Part shown: positions 1-13,178 of the stretch, one piece after another
Position numbering within the stretch: position 1 is the stretch's first letter
Layout: each line of letters opens with the position of its first letter
NCBI RefSeq assembly: GCF_000016065.1
Contig: NC_009092.1
Span: 1-64,000 of the forward strand
Length of the DNA: 64,000 nt
Source: Shewanella loihica PV-4
Lineage (GTDB): Bacteria > Pseudomonadota > Gammaproteobacteria > Enterobacterales > Shewanellaceae
Reading direction: 5' to 3'
Notes under the pieces: generated by a model
The model's input: the letters and a program-made list of their open reading frames with translations, nothing else
Databases searched by the model: none
What the model was told of the DNA's origin: nothing
Position numbers and translations under genes: made by a program

Positions 1-15
1 TATATAAATAAAGAT

Positions 16-106
16 GATCTTACTGGGGATAAATCTATTTAAAGGATAGCGATCCTAGTGATCTCGCTATAGAATACACCTCTTTTGTATGATCTTTTGG
101 GGATAA
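16..106. promoter_or_regulatory. dnaA upstream region with DnaA-box-like sites
   Basis: Two copies of TGGGGATAA (24-32 and 98-106) are the reverse complement of TTATCCCCA, one base from the DnaA box TTATCCACA. The second ends five bases before the dnaA GTG start. Four GATC (Dam) sites lie at 16, 51, 60 and 91, and a perfect 7-bp inverted repeat ATAGCGA/TCGCTAT spans 46-52 and 64-70. The arrangement fits DnaA autoregulation of its own gene. The true oriC may lie to the left of the window, as it does next to mnmG in many gammaproteobacteria. Seen directly: the motifs. Inferred: their function. Confidence 0.55.
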
Positions 107-110
107 GTAC

Positions 111-1490
111 GTGGCGGTTTCACTTTGGCAGCAATGTATCGGACGACTACAGGACGAGCTTTCCGCTCAGCAATTCAGCATGTGGATCAGACCGTTACAA
201 GCCGAAATGGATGGGGAAACTCTAGTGCTATATGCACCGAATCGATTCGTACTCGATTGGGTGAGAGATAAGTACCTCAATACCATCAATCAGTTCTTCA
301 CCGAACAGATGGGTAGCGACGCCCCCAAGCTGCGTTTCGACATCGGTAGTCGCCCTGCGAGCAAACCGGCAGCGCCGGCTGCCTCGACCAAGAGCCCTGT
401 TGCACCTGCGGCAAAATCCCCAAGCAAGCCGTCATTTAATAGCAACGAACCCGCGGCCACGGCGAATCATAGAAGCAATATGAATCCCACCTACCAGTTC
501 GACAACTTCGTCGAGGGTAAGTCTAACCAGCTGGGTAAGGCAGCCGCCTTGCAGGTGTCTGAAAATCCAGGTGGCGCCTATAACCCCTTGTTCCTCTACG
601 GTGGTACGGGCTTGGGTAAGACTCACCTGCTGCACGCCGTGGGTAATGGCATCATCAAGAACAATCCGAATGCCAAGGTGGTTTACATGCATTCCGAGCG
701 CTTCGTACAGGATATGGTGAAGGCGCTGCAGAACAACGCGATCGAAGAGTTCAAACGTTACTACCGTAGCGTCGATGCGTTGTTTATCGATGATATTCAA
801 TTCTTTGCTAACAAAGACAGATCTCAGGAAGAGTTCTTCCATACCTTTAATGCCCTGCTAGAGGGCAATCATCAGGTGATCCTGACTTCAGATCGCTACC
901 CCAAGGAGATCGACGGGGTGGAAGATCGCCTCAAGTCGCGCTTCGGTTGGGGTCTGACGGTGGCCATTGAGCCGCCCGAGCTAGAGACCCGTGTGGCGAT
1001 CCTGATGCGTAAGGCCCAGGAGAGTGGTATCAACCTGCCCGATGAGGTGGCCTTCTTTATTGCCAAGCGTCTGAGATCTAACGTTCGTGAGCTGGAAGGC
1101 GCGCTTAATAGGGTGATCGCCAACGCCAACTTTACCGGACGTCCGATCACTATCGATTTTGTGCGTGAAGCCCTAAGAGATCTCTTGGCTCTGCAGGAAA
1201 AATTGGTCACTATAGACAACATTCAGAAAACCGTAGCTGAATACTATAAGATCAAGATGGCCGACATGCTGTCGAAGCGCCGCTCACGCAGCGTTGCCAG
1301 ACCGAGACAGATGGCGATGGCATTGTCGAAAGAGTTAACTAACCAGAGTTTGCCCGAGATTGGCGATGCCTTTGGTGGCCGTGATCATACGACAGTGCTA
1401 CACGCCTGTCGCAAAATTGCCCAGCTACGTGAAGAAAGTCATGACATTAAAGAAGATTATGCTAACTTAATCCGTACGCTATCTTCATAA
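111..1490 (+). CDS. dnaA: Chromosomal replication initiator DnaA
   Basis: DnaA is the AAA+ protein that binds DnaA boxes at oriC, opens the duplex and loads DnaB helicase. The 459 residues match the family length. An N-terminal helicase-interaction domain (about 1-85) is followed by an Ala/Pro/Ser-rich linker (about 85-120). The AAA+ core has Walker A GGTGLGKT at 164-171 and Walker B FIDDI at 225-229. The C-terminal helix-turn-helix carries the DNA-contact signature [14 protein letters not shown] from residue 422. The start is GTG at 111. It heads the classical dnaA-dnaN-recF-gyrB order, with dnaN 20 bases downstream. Two DnaA-box-like sites upstream suggest autoregulation. Confidence 0.98.
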   Translation: MAVSLWQQCIGRLQDELSAQQFSMWIRPLQAEMDGETLVLYAPNRFVLDWVRDKYLNTINQFFTEQMGSDAPKLRFDIGSRPASKPAAPAASTKSPVAPAAKSPSKPSFNSNEPAATANHRSNMNPTYQFDNFVEGKSNQLGKAAALQVSENPGGAYNPLFLYGGTGLGKTHLLHAVGNGIIKNNPNAKVVYMHSERFVQDMVKALQNNAIEEFKRYYRSVDALFIDDIQFFANKDRSQEEFFHTFNALLEGNHQVILTSDRYPKEIDGVEDRLKSRFGWGLTVAIEPPELETRVAILMRKAQESGINLPDEVAFFIAKRLRSNVRELEGALNRVIANANFTGRPITIDFVREALRDLLALQEKLVTIDNIQKTVAEYYKIKMADMLSKRRSRSVARPRQMAMALSKELTNQSLPEIGDAFGGRDHTTVLHACRKIAQLREESHDIKEDYANLIRTLSS

Positions 1491-1510
1491 ACTCTGGGAA
1501 ATTGAAACTG

Positions 1511-2611
1511 ATGAAATTTTCAATTGATAGGGATGCCCTATTAAAGCCGCTTCAACTCGTGAGTGGGGCGGTGGAGAGACGACATAACTTACCTATTCTG
1601 GCAAACCTTTTAGTTGAAGTAAGTGGTCACTCACTTAAGTTGACCGGTACCGATTTAGAGGTCGAATTAGTCGGCCAGGCAGAGCTGCAGGGTGAGGTTC
1701 AAGAGGGCCGCACCACAGTACCGGCAAAGAAATTTCTCGATATCGTTAAGTCCCTTCCCGATCAAGTCGAACTCAAAATAGAGCAGCAGGATAACCGTCT
1801 GTTGCTGCGCTCGGGCCGCAGCCGCTTTACCCTGGCGACCCTGCCGGCCGAAGAGTATCCCAATGTGGATGCCTTCCAGGCCGATATCGAATTTACCCTC
1901 AAGCAGGGCACCCTGAAGTCGCTGATCGATGCGACTCAGTTCTCCATGGCTAACCAGGATGTGCGTTACTACCTGAATGGTCTGTTGCTGGAAACCGAAG
2001 GCAATGTGCTGCGTGCCATCGCCACAGACGGTCATCGTCTGGCCTTGAGTCACCGCATGGTGCAAGACTCTCTGCCGGAGAAGCAGGTGATCGTGCCGCG
2101 CAAAGGCGTATTAGAGCTGCAGCGTCTGTTCGAAGGTGAAGATCTGGATGTGACCCTGTCTATCGGTGAAAACGCCATTCGTGCCACGACTCAGAGCGCC
2201 GTGTTTACCAGTAAGCTGGTGGATGGTCGCTTCCCTGACTATCGTCGTGTGTTGCCTAAGGGCGGTGACAAGATCGTTATCGCCAGCCGTAACCATCTCA
2301 AGCAGGCGCTGCTGCGTGCCTCTATTCTCTCGAACGAGAAGTTCCGCGGTGTGCGCGTGCAGCTGGAGCAGAACCTGATTAAGATCACCGCCAACAACCC
2401 CGAGCAGGAAGAGGCGGAAGAGATCCTCGATATCGAATATGACAACGCACCGCTAGAGATCGGCTTCAACGTCAGCTATCTCCTGGACGTGCTCAACAAC
2501 CTACCATCGGATGACGTGCGCATCACGCTGATCGATGGTAACTCCAGCGCCCTGATCGAAAATCACGTCGAAGAAGATTCTATGTACGTCGTGATGCCGA
2601 TGCGTCTCTAG
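1511..2611 (+). CDS. dnaN: DNA polymerase III beta subunit (sliding clamp)
   Basis: DnaN forms the ring that tethers polymerase III to DNA and serves as a platform for Hda, MutS and the translesion polymerases. I chose the ATG at 1511 (MKFSIDRDALLKPLQ) rather than an in-frame TTG at 1502: it gives 366 aa, the E. coli length, and the N-terminus aligns with MKF. A GGGA about 12 bases upstream is a weak Shine-Dalgarno. The three-domain clamp fold is supported along the whole length, and the C-terminus MYVVMPMRL is characteristic. It follows dnaA closely and is probably co-transcribed with it. A hairpin separates it from recF. Confidence 0.97.
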   Translation: MKFSIDRDALLKPLQLVSGAVERRHNLPILANLLVEVSGHSLKLTGTDLEVELVGQAELQGEVQEGRTTVPAKKFLDIVKSLPDQVELKIEQQDNRLLLRSGRSRFTLATLPAEEYPNVDAFQADIEFTLKQGTLKSLIDATQFSMANQDVRYYLNGLLLETEGNVLRAIATDGHRLALSHRMVQDSLPEKQVIVPRKGVLELQRLFEGEDLDVTLSIGENAIRATTQSAVFTSKLVDGRFPDYRRVLPKGGDKIVIASRNHLKQALLRASILSNEKFRGVRVQLEQNLIKITANNPEQEEAEEILDIEYDNAPLEIGFNVSYLLDVLNNLPSDDVRITLIDGNSSALIENHVEEDSMYVVMPMRL

Positions 2612-2620
2612 TCTTAAGTT

Positions 2621-2644
2621 ATGCACGCCCGCAAGGGCGTGCAT
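2621..2644 (+). other. Perfect hairpin with GCAA tetraloop between dnaN and recF
   Basis: ATGCACGCCC and GGGCGTGCAT form a perfect 10-bp stem closed by a GCAA loop, a GNRA-type tetraloop. It starts ten bases after the dnaN stop and lies 40 bases before recF. The downstream sequence (CTTCTTAG) has no proper U-run, so it is more likely an mRNA-stability or attenuation element than a full terminator. The structure is seen; the role is inferred. Confidence 0.6.
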
Positions 2645-2683
2645 CTTCTTAGATGGCCCTTGAGCCATTGCCATGAGTATTAG

Positions 2684-6200
<3,517 letters not shown>

Positions 6201-6215
6201 CGGCTAGCGAGTTTT

Positions 6216-6244
6216 AAAAGCCCCGGTCTTCCGGGGCTTTTTTG
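6216..6244 (+). terminator. Rho-independent terminator of gyrB
   Basis: AAAAGCCCCGG and CCGGGGCTTTT form an 11-bp stem with a TCTT loop, followed by further T residues. It ends the dnaA-dnaN-recF-gyrB block. Confidence 0.92.
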
Positions 6245-6321
6245 TATCTGTGCCAAGGCTTTACATCTTAAGGCTCGCCCGTTAGGTTAATCTACTGGGT
6301 TTCGCGAAAAGGATGTCGACG

Positions 6322-7041
6322 ATGAAAAAGGCTTATCTTGCCGCGCTGTCTATCTTGTTACTTGCCTTAGGCTTCGGTCTGTTCCTTAGTCATACAGATA
6401 CAGGGGCCGTGGTGGAGCAAGGTGCGATGCAGGAGCTGGTAAAACATCTGCAAGCACAGGATGAAGCCGACATTAAGGCAGCTATCGTAGACAATCAGCC
6501 TCCATTAGAACAGGACTCAAAGATCAGCCTGTCAAACGGTCAGCCTGATGCTGATTTAGCATCGGCAGACCAGCAGAATAGTTCGACAAGGTCCGCTCCT
6601 TTATCCTCTTACCGAGTAACGCCCTCTCAGGCTGAATATGCCAGCTTAATGGATCTGTACCTAGCAGCCGAGGGCCCTTTCATGCGAGAGGGGACCGCCT
6701 ACTTCTACGTTGCCAATCTGCAAGAGCCCTATTTCTTGGCATCTCCCCCTGAGCTTAACGATTTAATGGCTAACGATACCGACCAATACATAGAGCTTAA
6801 GGTCGAGGAGTTTAACCAGATTGATGAGGCCTACGGCGACAATTGGGGTGGTGACTTTACCGAGTTAGTTGTGAATTATCACTATTGCAAGCAGAGTCGC
6901 TGTCTGCTGCGAGCGAGTCATGAGTCGGTAACCTTTCTTCGCGATTATGTCGCCCGCTATGAGCAGAGTCATCCGGAGTTAGAGGTCGATAGTATGACAA
7001 CAGCTGCTGGCGATCTGCTGCTGATTTATCGCCGACGCTAA
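6322..7041 (+). CDS. Membrane-anchored protein with Cys-x4-Cys periplasmic domain, unknown function
   Basis: I do not recognise a named family. The start is taken at ATG 6322 (MKKAYLAAL) because AAAAGG lies nine bases upstream; an ATG at 6313 abuts that ribosome site. The 239-aa product has one N-terminal hydrophobic segment (about 4-24), then a Gln/Asp/Ser-rich linker to about residue 95. The C-terminal domain contains YCKQSRCLL, a Cys-x4-Cys pair probably forming a disulfide in the periplasm, and ends in a strand, DLLLIYRRR. Loosely similar CRxxxC proteins are common in proteobacteria. The protein at 13179-13859 has the same layout and may be a distant paralog. It faces pxpA, 33 bases away. 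Confidence 0.6.
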   Translation: MKKAYLAALSILLLALGFGLFLSHTDTGAVVEQGAMQELVKHLQAQDEADIKAAIVDNQPPLEQDSKISLSNGQPDADLASADQQNSSTRSAPLSSYRVTPSQAEYASLMDLYLAAEGPFMREGTAYFYVANLQEPYFLASPPELNDLMANDTDQYIELKVEEFNQIDEAYGDNWGGDFTELVVNYHYCKQSRCLLRASHESVTFLRDYVARYEQSHPELEVDSMTTAAGDLLLIYRRR

Positions 7042-7074
7042 TTTGTCTTAGACCTTGTCTATATCGGACCTTTG

Positions 7075-7803
7075 TTAATGATCTAGGCTGGCGCGAATTG
7101 CCCTGGCGAACTCAAGTGCCTTCGGGGTGTCACCATGCAGGCAGAGGCTGGTGGCATGGCAGCTTACCGATTCACCCGTCACCGCCGTCACTTTCTGCTC
7201 TTCGACTATGGAGCTAACTTGTTCAAGTACCTTCTGGGCATCTTCGATAAGCGCGCCAGGCTGTGAGCGAGGGGCAAGCCGACCATCGGCGAGGTAGCCG
7301 CGATCGGCGAAGGCCTCTTCGATCACCTCAAGGCCGGCGCGTCTCGCCTGCATGACCAAGGGGCTACCCGCCAATATCATCAGCTTAAGCGTTGGATTGA
7401 TCGTCTCTATGACCCGAATGAGAATACGGCCTAGGGCGGGATCCTGAGCCGCATCATTGTACAGGGCACCGTGAGGCTTCACGTGGTGGAGATCGACGCC
7501 TAGCTCGTCGCATACGGCCTTTAAGGCATTAATCTGTTGTAATAGCGAGTTAAAAAGCGGTTCCGCCTCTATGGCTATAGATAGGCGGCCGAAATTAGCT
7601 CTGTCGGGATAGCTGGGGTGAGCCCCGACCTTTACATGGTGCGCTTTTGCGAGTTTGACCGTCGCCAGCATGCTCTGGCGATCGCCGGCGTGACCGCCGC
7701 AGGCGATATTGGCCGAGGTGACCAGTGTCAGCAGCGCCTCGTCCTGTGGGCCTCCCTCGCCGAGGTCGGCGTTGAGGTCGATTCTTAGCGGCTTAACTCC
7801 CAT
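7075..7803 (-). CDS. pxpA: 5-oxoprolinase subunit A (LamB/YcsF family)
   Basis: PxpA works with PxpB and PxpC in ATP-dependent hydrolysis of 5-oxoproline (pyroglutamate) to glutamate, a damage-clearance reaction in the cytosol. The start RIDLNADLGEGG, ANIACGGHAGD, GAHPSYPDRANFGR, HVKPHGALYND, FADRGYLADGRLAPRSQPGALI and SVSCHATSLCLHGD are the conserved LamB/YcsF blocks. Its 242 residues match the family. It is the last gene of a pxpB-pxpC-pxpA operon on the minus strand, and its start overlaps the end of pxpC by 11 bases. Confidence 0.95.
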   Translation of the reverse strand: MGVKPLRIDLNADLGEGGPQDEALLTLVTSANIACGGHAGDRQSMLATVKLAKAHHVKVGAHPSYPDRANFGRLSIAIEAEPLFNSLLQQINALKAVCDELGVDLHHVKPHGALYNDAAQDPALGRILIRVIETINPTLKLMILAGSPLVMQARRAGLEVIEEAFADRGYLADGRLAPRSQPGALIEDAQKVLEQVSSIVEEQKVTAVTGESVSCHATSLCLHGDTPKALEFARAIRASLDH

Positions 7804-8725
7804 CCATTGCCCTCGCTAAGCGATAGAAATAGTGTTGCCATTCAAGGTTAGCATCTTCCACCTGATTGGGGCTGACATGCTGAAAGCGGATCGCTTGCCC
7901 TGCTCTGGCCTGGGCCAGTTTCCAGCGGTCGGCCTCGATCACCATGGCCATTCTCGGGTAGCCGCCGCTGGTTTGGGCATCGGCCTGTAGCACTATAGGT
8001 TGGCCACCCGGCGGCACCTGAACCACGCCCGGTAGCACGGCGTGGGAGCGCAGACTCAGATGTTTACCAGAGTCCAGAGACTCGCCTGTCAACCGGGCGC
8101 CCATGCGATCATTCTGGGGCGAAACGGTCCAGTGGCCATGCCAGAAGGCCTTGCGATCCTGATCGCTGAACTGGCTCATCTCTGGCCCGGGGAGGGCGCG
8201 CAGTATGCCGTCGTTGGCCCTGTGCACCGCACCGACCGGGCGACTGAAGTTTGCTTCAGTATGGGGATTCAGGCTAAGAGTATCGCCCGAGGCGAGTTGT
8301 CGCCCCTGATGGCCACCGAACCGTCCTGCCAGGAAGGTGCCGTGACCTCCGAGAACCTCGGGGACCTCGATACCGCCGAGGATTGCCAGGTAGCCCCACA
8401 CGCCTTGTCTCGGTCCCTTCAGCGTCAGGCGTTCCCCCGGATTCACCCGGCCGCGCCAGCTGTGCCACAGGGGACGATCATCTATCTTGGCCTCGAAGCT
8501 GGCGCCGCACAGGGCGACCCAGCTCGGGGTCTTGAAGGTGAACTCATAGCTGCCACTGGCGAGCTCGATGGCGGGGGCGTTATCCTCATTGCCCAGCAGG
8601 CGGTTGGCCAGGATCAGCGAGAAGCTATCCATGGCGCCACCGCTTGGTATGCCTAGGTGCCCCTGTCCCTGCCTGCCAAGGTCTTGAATGCTGGCTAGGC
8701 CGTTTACCCTATCGAGCCGCATCAT
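7793..8725 (-). CDS. pxpC: 5-oxoprolinase subunit C (KipA/AHS2 family)
   Basis: This is the biotin-dependent-carboxylase-like AHS2 subunit of prokaryotic 5-oxoprolinase. I chose ATG at 8725 (MMRLDRVNGLASIQDLGRQGQ): it overlaps the pxpB stop in an ATGA arrangement, giving 310 aa, close to E. coli PxpC. A longer reading frame to 8779 adds 18 residues inside pxpB with no family support. Conserved segments include GIPSGGAMDSFS, GNEDNAPAIE, LPGPE and GGYPRMAMV. Translational coupling on both sides suggests stoichiometric production of the three subunits. Confidence 0.94.
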   Translation of the reverse strand: MMRLDRVNGLASIQDLGRQGQGHLGIPSGGAMDSFSLILANRLLGNEDNAPAIELASGSYEFTFKTPSWVALCGASFEAKIDDRPLWHSWRGRVNPGERLTLKGPRQGVWGYLAILGGIEVPEVLGGHGTFLAGRFGGHQGRQLASGDTLSLNPHTEANFSRPVGAVHRANDGILRALPGPEMSQFSDQDRKAFWHGHWTVSPQNDRMGARLTGESLDSGKHLSLRSHAVLPGVVQVPPGGQPIVLQADAQTSGGYPRMAMVIEADRWKLAQARAGQAIRFQHVSPNQVEDANLEWQHYFYRLARAMDGS

Positions 8726-9408
8726 AGCGCTATCTCCACAGGGATGAACCGTACCCTGTCGCCTGGCTTGAGCAGGCATAGGGTATCGCTGGTGGGATCG
8801 AATAGTGCTAGCTGGGTTTGCCCTATGATCTGCCAGCCACTCGGGCTCGTCAGTGGGTAGATACCCGTCTGCTCGCCGCCTATGCCAACGCTGCCTGCGG
8901 GAATGGTTAATCTCGGGGTCGCCAGCCTGGGCGTGTGTAAGTGCTTGGGCAGGCCTTCGAGGTAGGCAAACCCTGGTTGAAAGCCGATGAAGAACACCTG
9001 ATAGCAGGCCTGGCTGTGAAGCTTGACCACTTCTTCTGGGCTGAGGTGATGGAACTGAGCCACAGAGAGCAGATCCGGCCCCGCGTCACCGCCATAACTC
9101 ACCGGGATCTCTATGGTGCGACTCTCACGTGTCTCGGCGGGTGCGCTCTGCCACAGTTCAGCCAGTCTCGCCTGCATGGCCTTTAACTGCCTGGTCTCTC
9201 TGACAACTATGGTCAGGTTGTTCATGCCGGGGATAGCCTCTTCGACTATGGGGAACTGGCGTAGCTGCTCGGCGATCCAGCACAGCTTAGACTGCACGGC
9301 CCAAGAGAGTGTGGCCTCGGGCGAGGGATCGAGTACCAGGGCGCGCTCGCCCAGGGGATAGATATTGATCTGCAAAGAGGGGATAAACCTATGACTGTCT
9401 CTCATCAT
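8722..9408 (-). CDS. pxpB: 5-oxoprolinase subunit B (KipI/AHS1 family)
   Basis: PxpB is the AHS1 subunit that pairs with PxpC. The 228-aa sequence has the family features ERALVLDP, the substrate-side FFIGFQPGFAYLEGLP, RLATPRLTIPAGSVGIGGEQTGIYPLTSPSGWQIIG and the ending LLKPGDRVRFIPV. It is the first gene of the operon. Its start is either of two adjacent ATGs (9408, 9405) with no strong Shine-Dalgarno. A 98-base gap containing a terminator separates it from glyS on the same strand. Confidence 0.94.
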   Translation of the reverse strand: MMRDSHRFIPSLQINIYPLGERALVLDPSPEATLSWAVQSKLCWIAEQLRQFPIVEEAIPGMNNLTIVVRETRQLKAMQARLAELWQSAPAETRESRTIEIPVSYGGDAGPDLLSVAQFHHLSPEEVVKLHSQACYQVFFIGFQPGFAYLEGLPKHLHTPRLATPRLTIPAGSVGIGGEQTGIYPLTSPSGWQIIGQTQLALFDPTSDTLCLLKPGDRVRFIPVEIAL

Positions 9409-9460
9409 TTGAGTCTAACGAGCTTGAGACGCAATAGCCATCAATAGCATGTCCGGACAT

Positions 9461-9490
9461 AAAAAACGCACCCCTGAGGATGCGTTTTTT
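9461..9490 (-). terminator. Rho-independent terminator after glyS
   Basis: AAAAAACGCA and TGCGTTTTTT form a 10-bp stem with a CCCCTGAGGA loop. Read on the minus strand, it lies 17 bases after the glyS stop and ends in a T-run, so it separates glyQS from pxpBCA. Confidence 0.88.
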
Positions 9491-9506
9491 GTTTTTAAGC
9501 AGTAAC

Positions 9507-11576
9507 TTATTGCAGCAGCGAGATATCGGCGGCGTGCAGGAACTGGGCTCTGAGCTTAGACAGCAGCGCCAGACGGTTCTGCTTGAGGGCCTCGTCGTCG
9601 GCCATCACCATCACATCTTCGAAGAAGGTGTCGACGCTTTCACGCAGGCTGGCCAGCAAGGCCAGTGCCTGTTGGTAGTCTGCGTTGGCAAACAGCGGCT
9701 CCAGTTGTGGCTGCAGCTCGTTTAGCTTGCTGGCCAGTGCCTGTTCGGCGCTCTCTTGTAGCAGGTTGCTGTCGATATCGCTGGCGATATCGCCTTCGAC
9801 CTTGGCCAGAATGTTCGACACACGCTTGTTGGCTGCGGCCAGTGCTGCGGCCTGCTCCAGGCTTCTGAAGTGGGTAACTGCCTTGATGCGGCTGTCAAAA
9901 TCGGCTGGCGAGGTTGGACGACGTGCCAGTACCGCCAGGATCACATCGACGCTGATGCCTTGATCTTGATACCAGGCGCGGAAACGGCCCATCAGGAATT
10001 CCAGTACTTGCTCTGCGGTGTCGGCGTTGCTCAGGTTAGCACCATGAAGCTCCTGTGCCTTGGCAACCAGATCGACCAGGTCGAGTGGCAAGTTGTTTTC
10101 GACACAGATACGCAGGATACCGATAGCCGCGCGGCGCAGGGCGAAAGGATCCGCCGCACCTTTTGGTGCCTGACCTATGCCGAAGATACCCACTAAGGTA
10201 TCGAGTTTCTCCGCCAGTGCGACCGAGATAGAGATAGGCTGAGTCGGTACGCTGTCGCCTGAGAACTTAGGCTTGTACTGCTCTTCGAGGGCAAGGGCAA
10301 CCGCCTCGGTTTCACCGTCCAGGCGCGCATAGTGCATGCCCATGGTGCCCTGTAGATCGGTAAATTCCATCACCATGTTGGTCATGAGATCTGACTTAGA
10401 GAGTAGACCGGCGCGGCCTGCCTGCTCGCTGTCGGCGCCAATGCCTTGGGCAATGAAGGCAGCGAGGGCAGAGATGCGCTCGACTCTGTCTTTGATGGTA
10501 CCAAGCTGCTGCTGAAATACCACGGTTTCCAGGCTGGCGAGACGAGATTCCAGACTATGCTTCTTGTCGGTCTCGAAGAAGAATTCGGCGTCGGCAAGAC
10601 GTGGACGAACCACCTTCTCGTTACCCGCGATGATCTGCGCCGGATCCTTTGATTCGATATTCGATACGAAGATGAAATGCGGCAGCAGAGTGCCCGCCTT
10701 GTCGAATACCGGGAAGTATTTCTGATCGCCTTTCATGGTGTAAACCAGGGCTTCGGCCGGTACGTCGAGGAATTTTTCTTCGAAGTTGGCGGTGAGCACT
10801 ACCGGCCACTCGACCAGAGAGGTCACCTCTTCCAGTAGATCTTCATCGATCTCGGCGATGCCGCCCATGGCGTCGGCTGCCGCCTGAGCATCGGCCTTGA
10901 TGATGGCCATACGCGCCTGATAGTCGGCCATCACCTTGCCCTGGGTTTCCAGCGCGGTGAGGTAGTTATCGGCATGATCCAGTTCCAGAGTGTCGACACC
11001 CATGAAGCGATGGCCGCGGATGGTGCGCGCCGATTCAATGCCCAGCAGCTCGCCAGGGATCAGCTCGTCGCCCATCAGCATGGTGACTGTGTGTACCGGA
11101 CGGATAAATTGGGTCTTGTTGCTGCCCCAACGCATAGGCTTAGGGATAGGCAGCTTGTCCAGGGCGCGTTGGGCCATCTCGGCTACCAGCGACTTGGTTT
11201 CTACACCGACGACCTTGGCCTTGTGTAGTAACCATTCGCCCTTGTCTGTGGTAAGACGCTCGGCCTGTTCTACCGTGATGCCGTTACCACGGGCCCAGCC
11301 CATGGCGGCCTTGGTTGGGTTACCATCGGCATCGAAGGCCTGGGCGATTGCCGGACCGCGCTTCTCGACAACCTTGTCTGCCTGGGCGGTCACCAGGGCA
11401 TTAACCTTTAGGGCCAGACGGCGCGGCGCCGCATACCAGGTTGCCGACTCATAGCTAAGTTCGGCCTTCTGCAGCTCTTCTTCGAAGTTAGCCAGAAAAG
11501 ATTCGGCTAAGGTGCGCAGGGATTTTGGCGGTAACTCTTCTGTGCCTACTTCAATGAGTAAGTTTTCAAATTTCAT
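9507..11576 (-). CDS. glyS: Glycyl-tRNA synthetase beta subunit
   Basis: GlyS is the large subunit of the bacterial alpha2-beta2 glycyl-tRNA synthetase; it recognises tRNA-Gly while GlyQ forms glycyl-adenylate. The 689-aa length equals the E. coli protein. The start [20 protein letters not shown], the [11 protein letters not shown] segment and the [15 protein letters not shown] block are diagnostic. A GAGG sequence precedes the ATG at 11576. It follows glyQ by 12 bases, so the two form an operon. Confidence 0.97.
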
Positions 11577-11588
11577 CTTAATATACCT

Positions 11589-12494
11589 CTACTTACACAT
11601 TGGGAAGCCGAGTGCTTCACGGGCTTGGTAATAGGACTCAGCCACTGACTTGGCCATGGTGCGCACACGCAGAATATAGCGCTGACGCTCGGTGACCGAA
11701 ATAGCATGACGGGCATCGAGTAGGTTGAAGGCGTGAGAGGCTTTCATCACCTGCTCATAGGCAGGCAAGGGCAGTGGCGTCTCGAGTGCTAGCAGCTCGT
11801 TACAGGCTTTCTCGCAGTCGTCAAACTGCTTGAACAGTACTTCTACGTTGGCGTGTTCGAAGTTATAGGTCGATTGCTCAACCTCGTTTTGATGGAACAC
11901 ATCGCCGTACATGATCTTGCCCATAGGGCCGTCGGTCCACACCAGATCATAGACGCTGTCAACTTCCTGGATATACATGGCCAGACGCTCTAGACCATAG
12001 GTGATCTCACCTGTCACAGGGCTACACTCCAGGCCACCAACCTGCTGGAAGTAGGTAAACTGAGACACTTCCATGCCGTTTAGCCAGACTTCCCAGCCCA
12101 GTCCCCAGGCACCCAGAGTCGGAGATTCCCAGTTGTCTTCCACGAAGCGTACGTCATGAATATTCATGTCGACACCCAAGGCTTCAAGAGAACCCAGGTA
12201 GAGTTCCTGGATATTGCTTGGCGACGGCTTAAGTACTACCTGGAACTGGTAGTAGTGTTGCAGACGGTTAGGGTTTTCACCGTAACGACCATCGGTAGGA
12301 CGACGACATGGCTGAACATAGGCGCTGCTCATCGGCTCAGGGCCAAGAGAACGCAAGAAGGTCATAGGGTGGAAAGTGCCCGCGCCTACTTCCATGTCCA
12401 GCGGTTGAACGATAGCGCAACCTTGCTGCGCCCAGTATTCCTGCAGGGTTAAGATGAAACCCTGGAATGTTTTTACGTCATGTTTCGTCGTCAT
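11589..12494 (-). CDS. glyQ: Glycyl-tRNA synthetase alpha subunit
   Basis: GlyQ carries the class II catalytic core that activates glycine. The 301 residues (E. coli 303) show [66 protein letters not shown], the motif-2 region, and [10 protein letters not shown] of motif 3. It is the promoter-proximal gene of glyQS and is transcribed divergently from tag across a 109-base AT-rich gap, where both promoters must lie. Confidence 0.97.
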   Translation of the reverse strand: MTTKHDVKTFQGFILTLQEYWAQQGCAIVQPLDMEVGAGTFHPMTFLRSLGPEPMSSAYVQPCRRPTDGRYGENPNRLQHYYQFQVVLKPSPSNIQELYLGSLEALGVDMNIHDVRFVEDNWESPTLGAWGLGWEVWLNGMEVSQFTYFQQVGGLECSPVTGEITYGLERLAMYIQEVDSVYDLVWTDGPMGKIMYGDVFHQNEVEQSTYNFEHANVEVLFKQFDDCEKACNELLALETPLPLPAYEQVMKASHAFNLLDARHAISVTERQRYILRVRTMAKSVAESYYQAREALGFPMCK

Positions 12495-12603
12495 GTCTAC
12501 TACTGTCAGCTTGTGATAGAAAATGGTTTCGATTATACCTTGTTGAAAAAGGCTTATGTAGGTTATTTTTTACCTTAACGGCGGAAAAATAGGAAAAAAC
12601 ACC

Positions 12604-13173
12604 ATGGATGTAAAGCGTTGTGGCTGGGTCGGCGAGGATCCGCTATATAAGGCGTATCATGACGAGGTTTGGGGACGTCCCGTGTATGACAGTCGGGAGC
12701 TGTTTGCCAAGCTCTGTCTCGACGGGCAACAGGCGGGTCTATCCTGGATTACCATACTCAAGAAGCAGCAAAATTATGAGTCGGCCTTTGCCGATTTTGA
12801 CCCCTATGTCATAGCCAAGTTCGATGAGGCAAAGGTAGAGGAATTACTACAAAATCCCGGCATCATTCGTAACAGGCTCAAGGTCAATTCCATCATCAAG
12901 AATGCCAAGGGTTACATCGCCTTCGTGGAGCAGGGCAACGACTTCTCCGAGTTTCTCTGGAGTTTTGTCGGCGGTCAGCCCAAGCTGAATCATTTTCAAC
13001 GGCTGGATCAGCTGCCGGCACAGACACCCGAGTCGGAAGCCATGTCAAAGGCATTGAAAAAGCTTGGTTTTAATTTTGTCGGCCCGACTATCTGCTATGC
13101 CTTCATGCAGGCGGTAGGTATGGTCAACGACCACACCGCCGACTGTTTCTGTTACCAAGATAAGTCTAACTAA
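12604..13173 (+). CDS. tag: DNA-3-methyladenine glycosylase I
   Basis: Tag removes 3-methyladenine from alkylated DNA and starts base excision repair. The protein (189 aa) is collinear with E. coli Tag. The zinc-binding residues are present: Cys6 in RCGWVG, His19 in AYHDEVWG, and the late His and Cys in NDHTADC. GQQAGLSWITILKK carries the base-recognition Glu-side helix, and the FVGPTICYAFMQA block is conserved. It ends six bases from the convergent gene at 13179. A second Tag-family protein that lacks these zinc ligands is at 31239-31928. Confidence 0.96.
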   Translation: MDVKRCGWVGEDPLYKAYHDEVWGRPVYDSRELFAKLCLDGQQAGLSWITILKKQQNYESAFADFDPYVIAKFDEAKVEELLQNPGIIRNRLKVNSIIKNAKGYIAFVEQGNDFSEFLWSFVGGQPKLNHFQRLDQLPAQTPESEAMSKALKKLGFNFVGPTICYAFMQAVGMVNDHTADCFCYQDKSN

Positions 13174-13178
13174 GATGC

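Noticed and set aside
432..842. Long antisense ORFs over dnaA, gyrB, glyS and others
   Set aside because: They are shadows of strongly supported genes in other frames with no independent family match.
1502..1510. TTG start for dnaN and upstream starts of gyrB, trkH, pxpC and the RND permease
   Set aside because: Internal ATGs give family lengths and conserved N-termini, and in several cases better ribosome sites or coupling to the previous gene.
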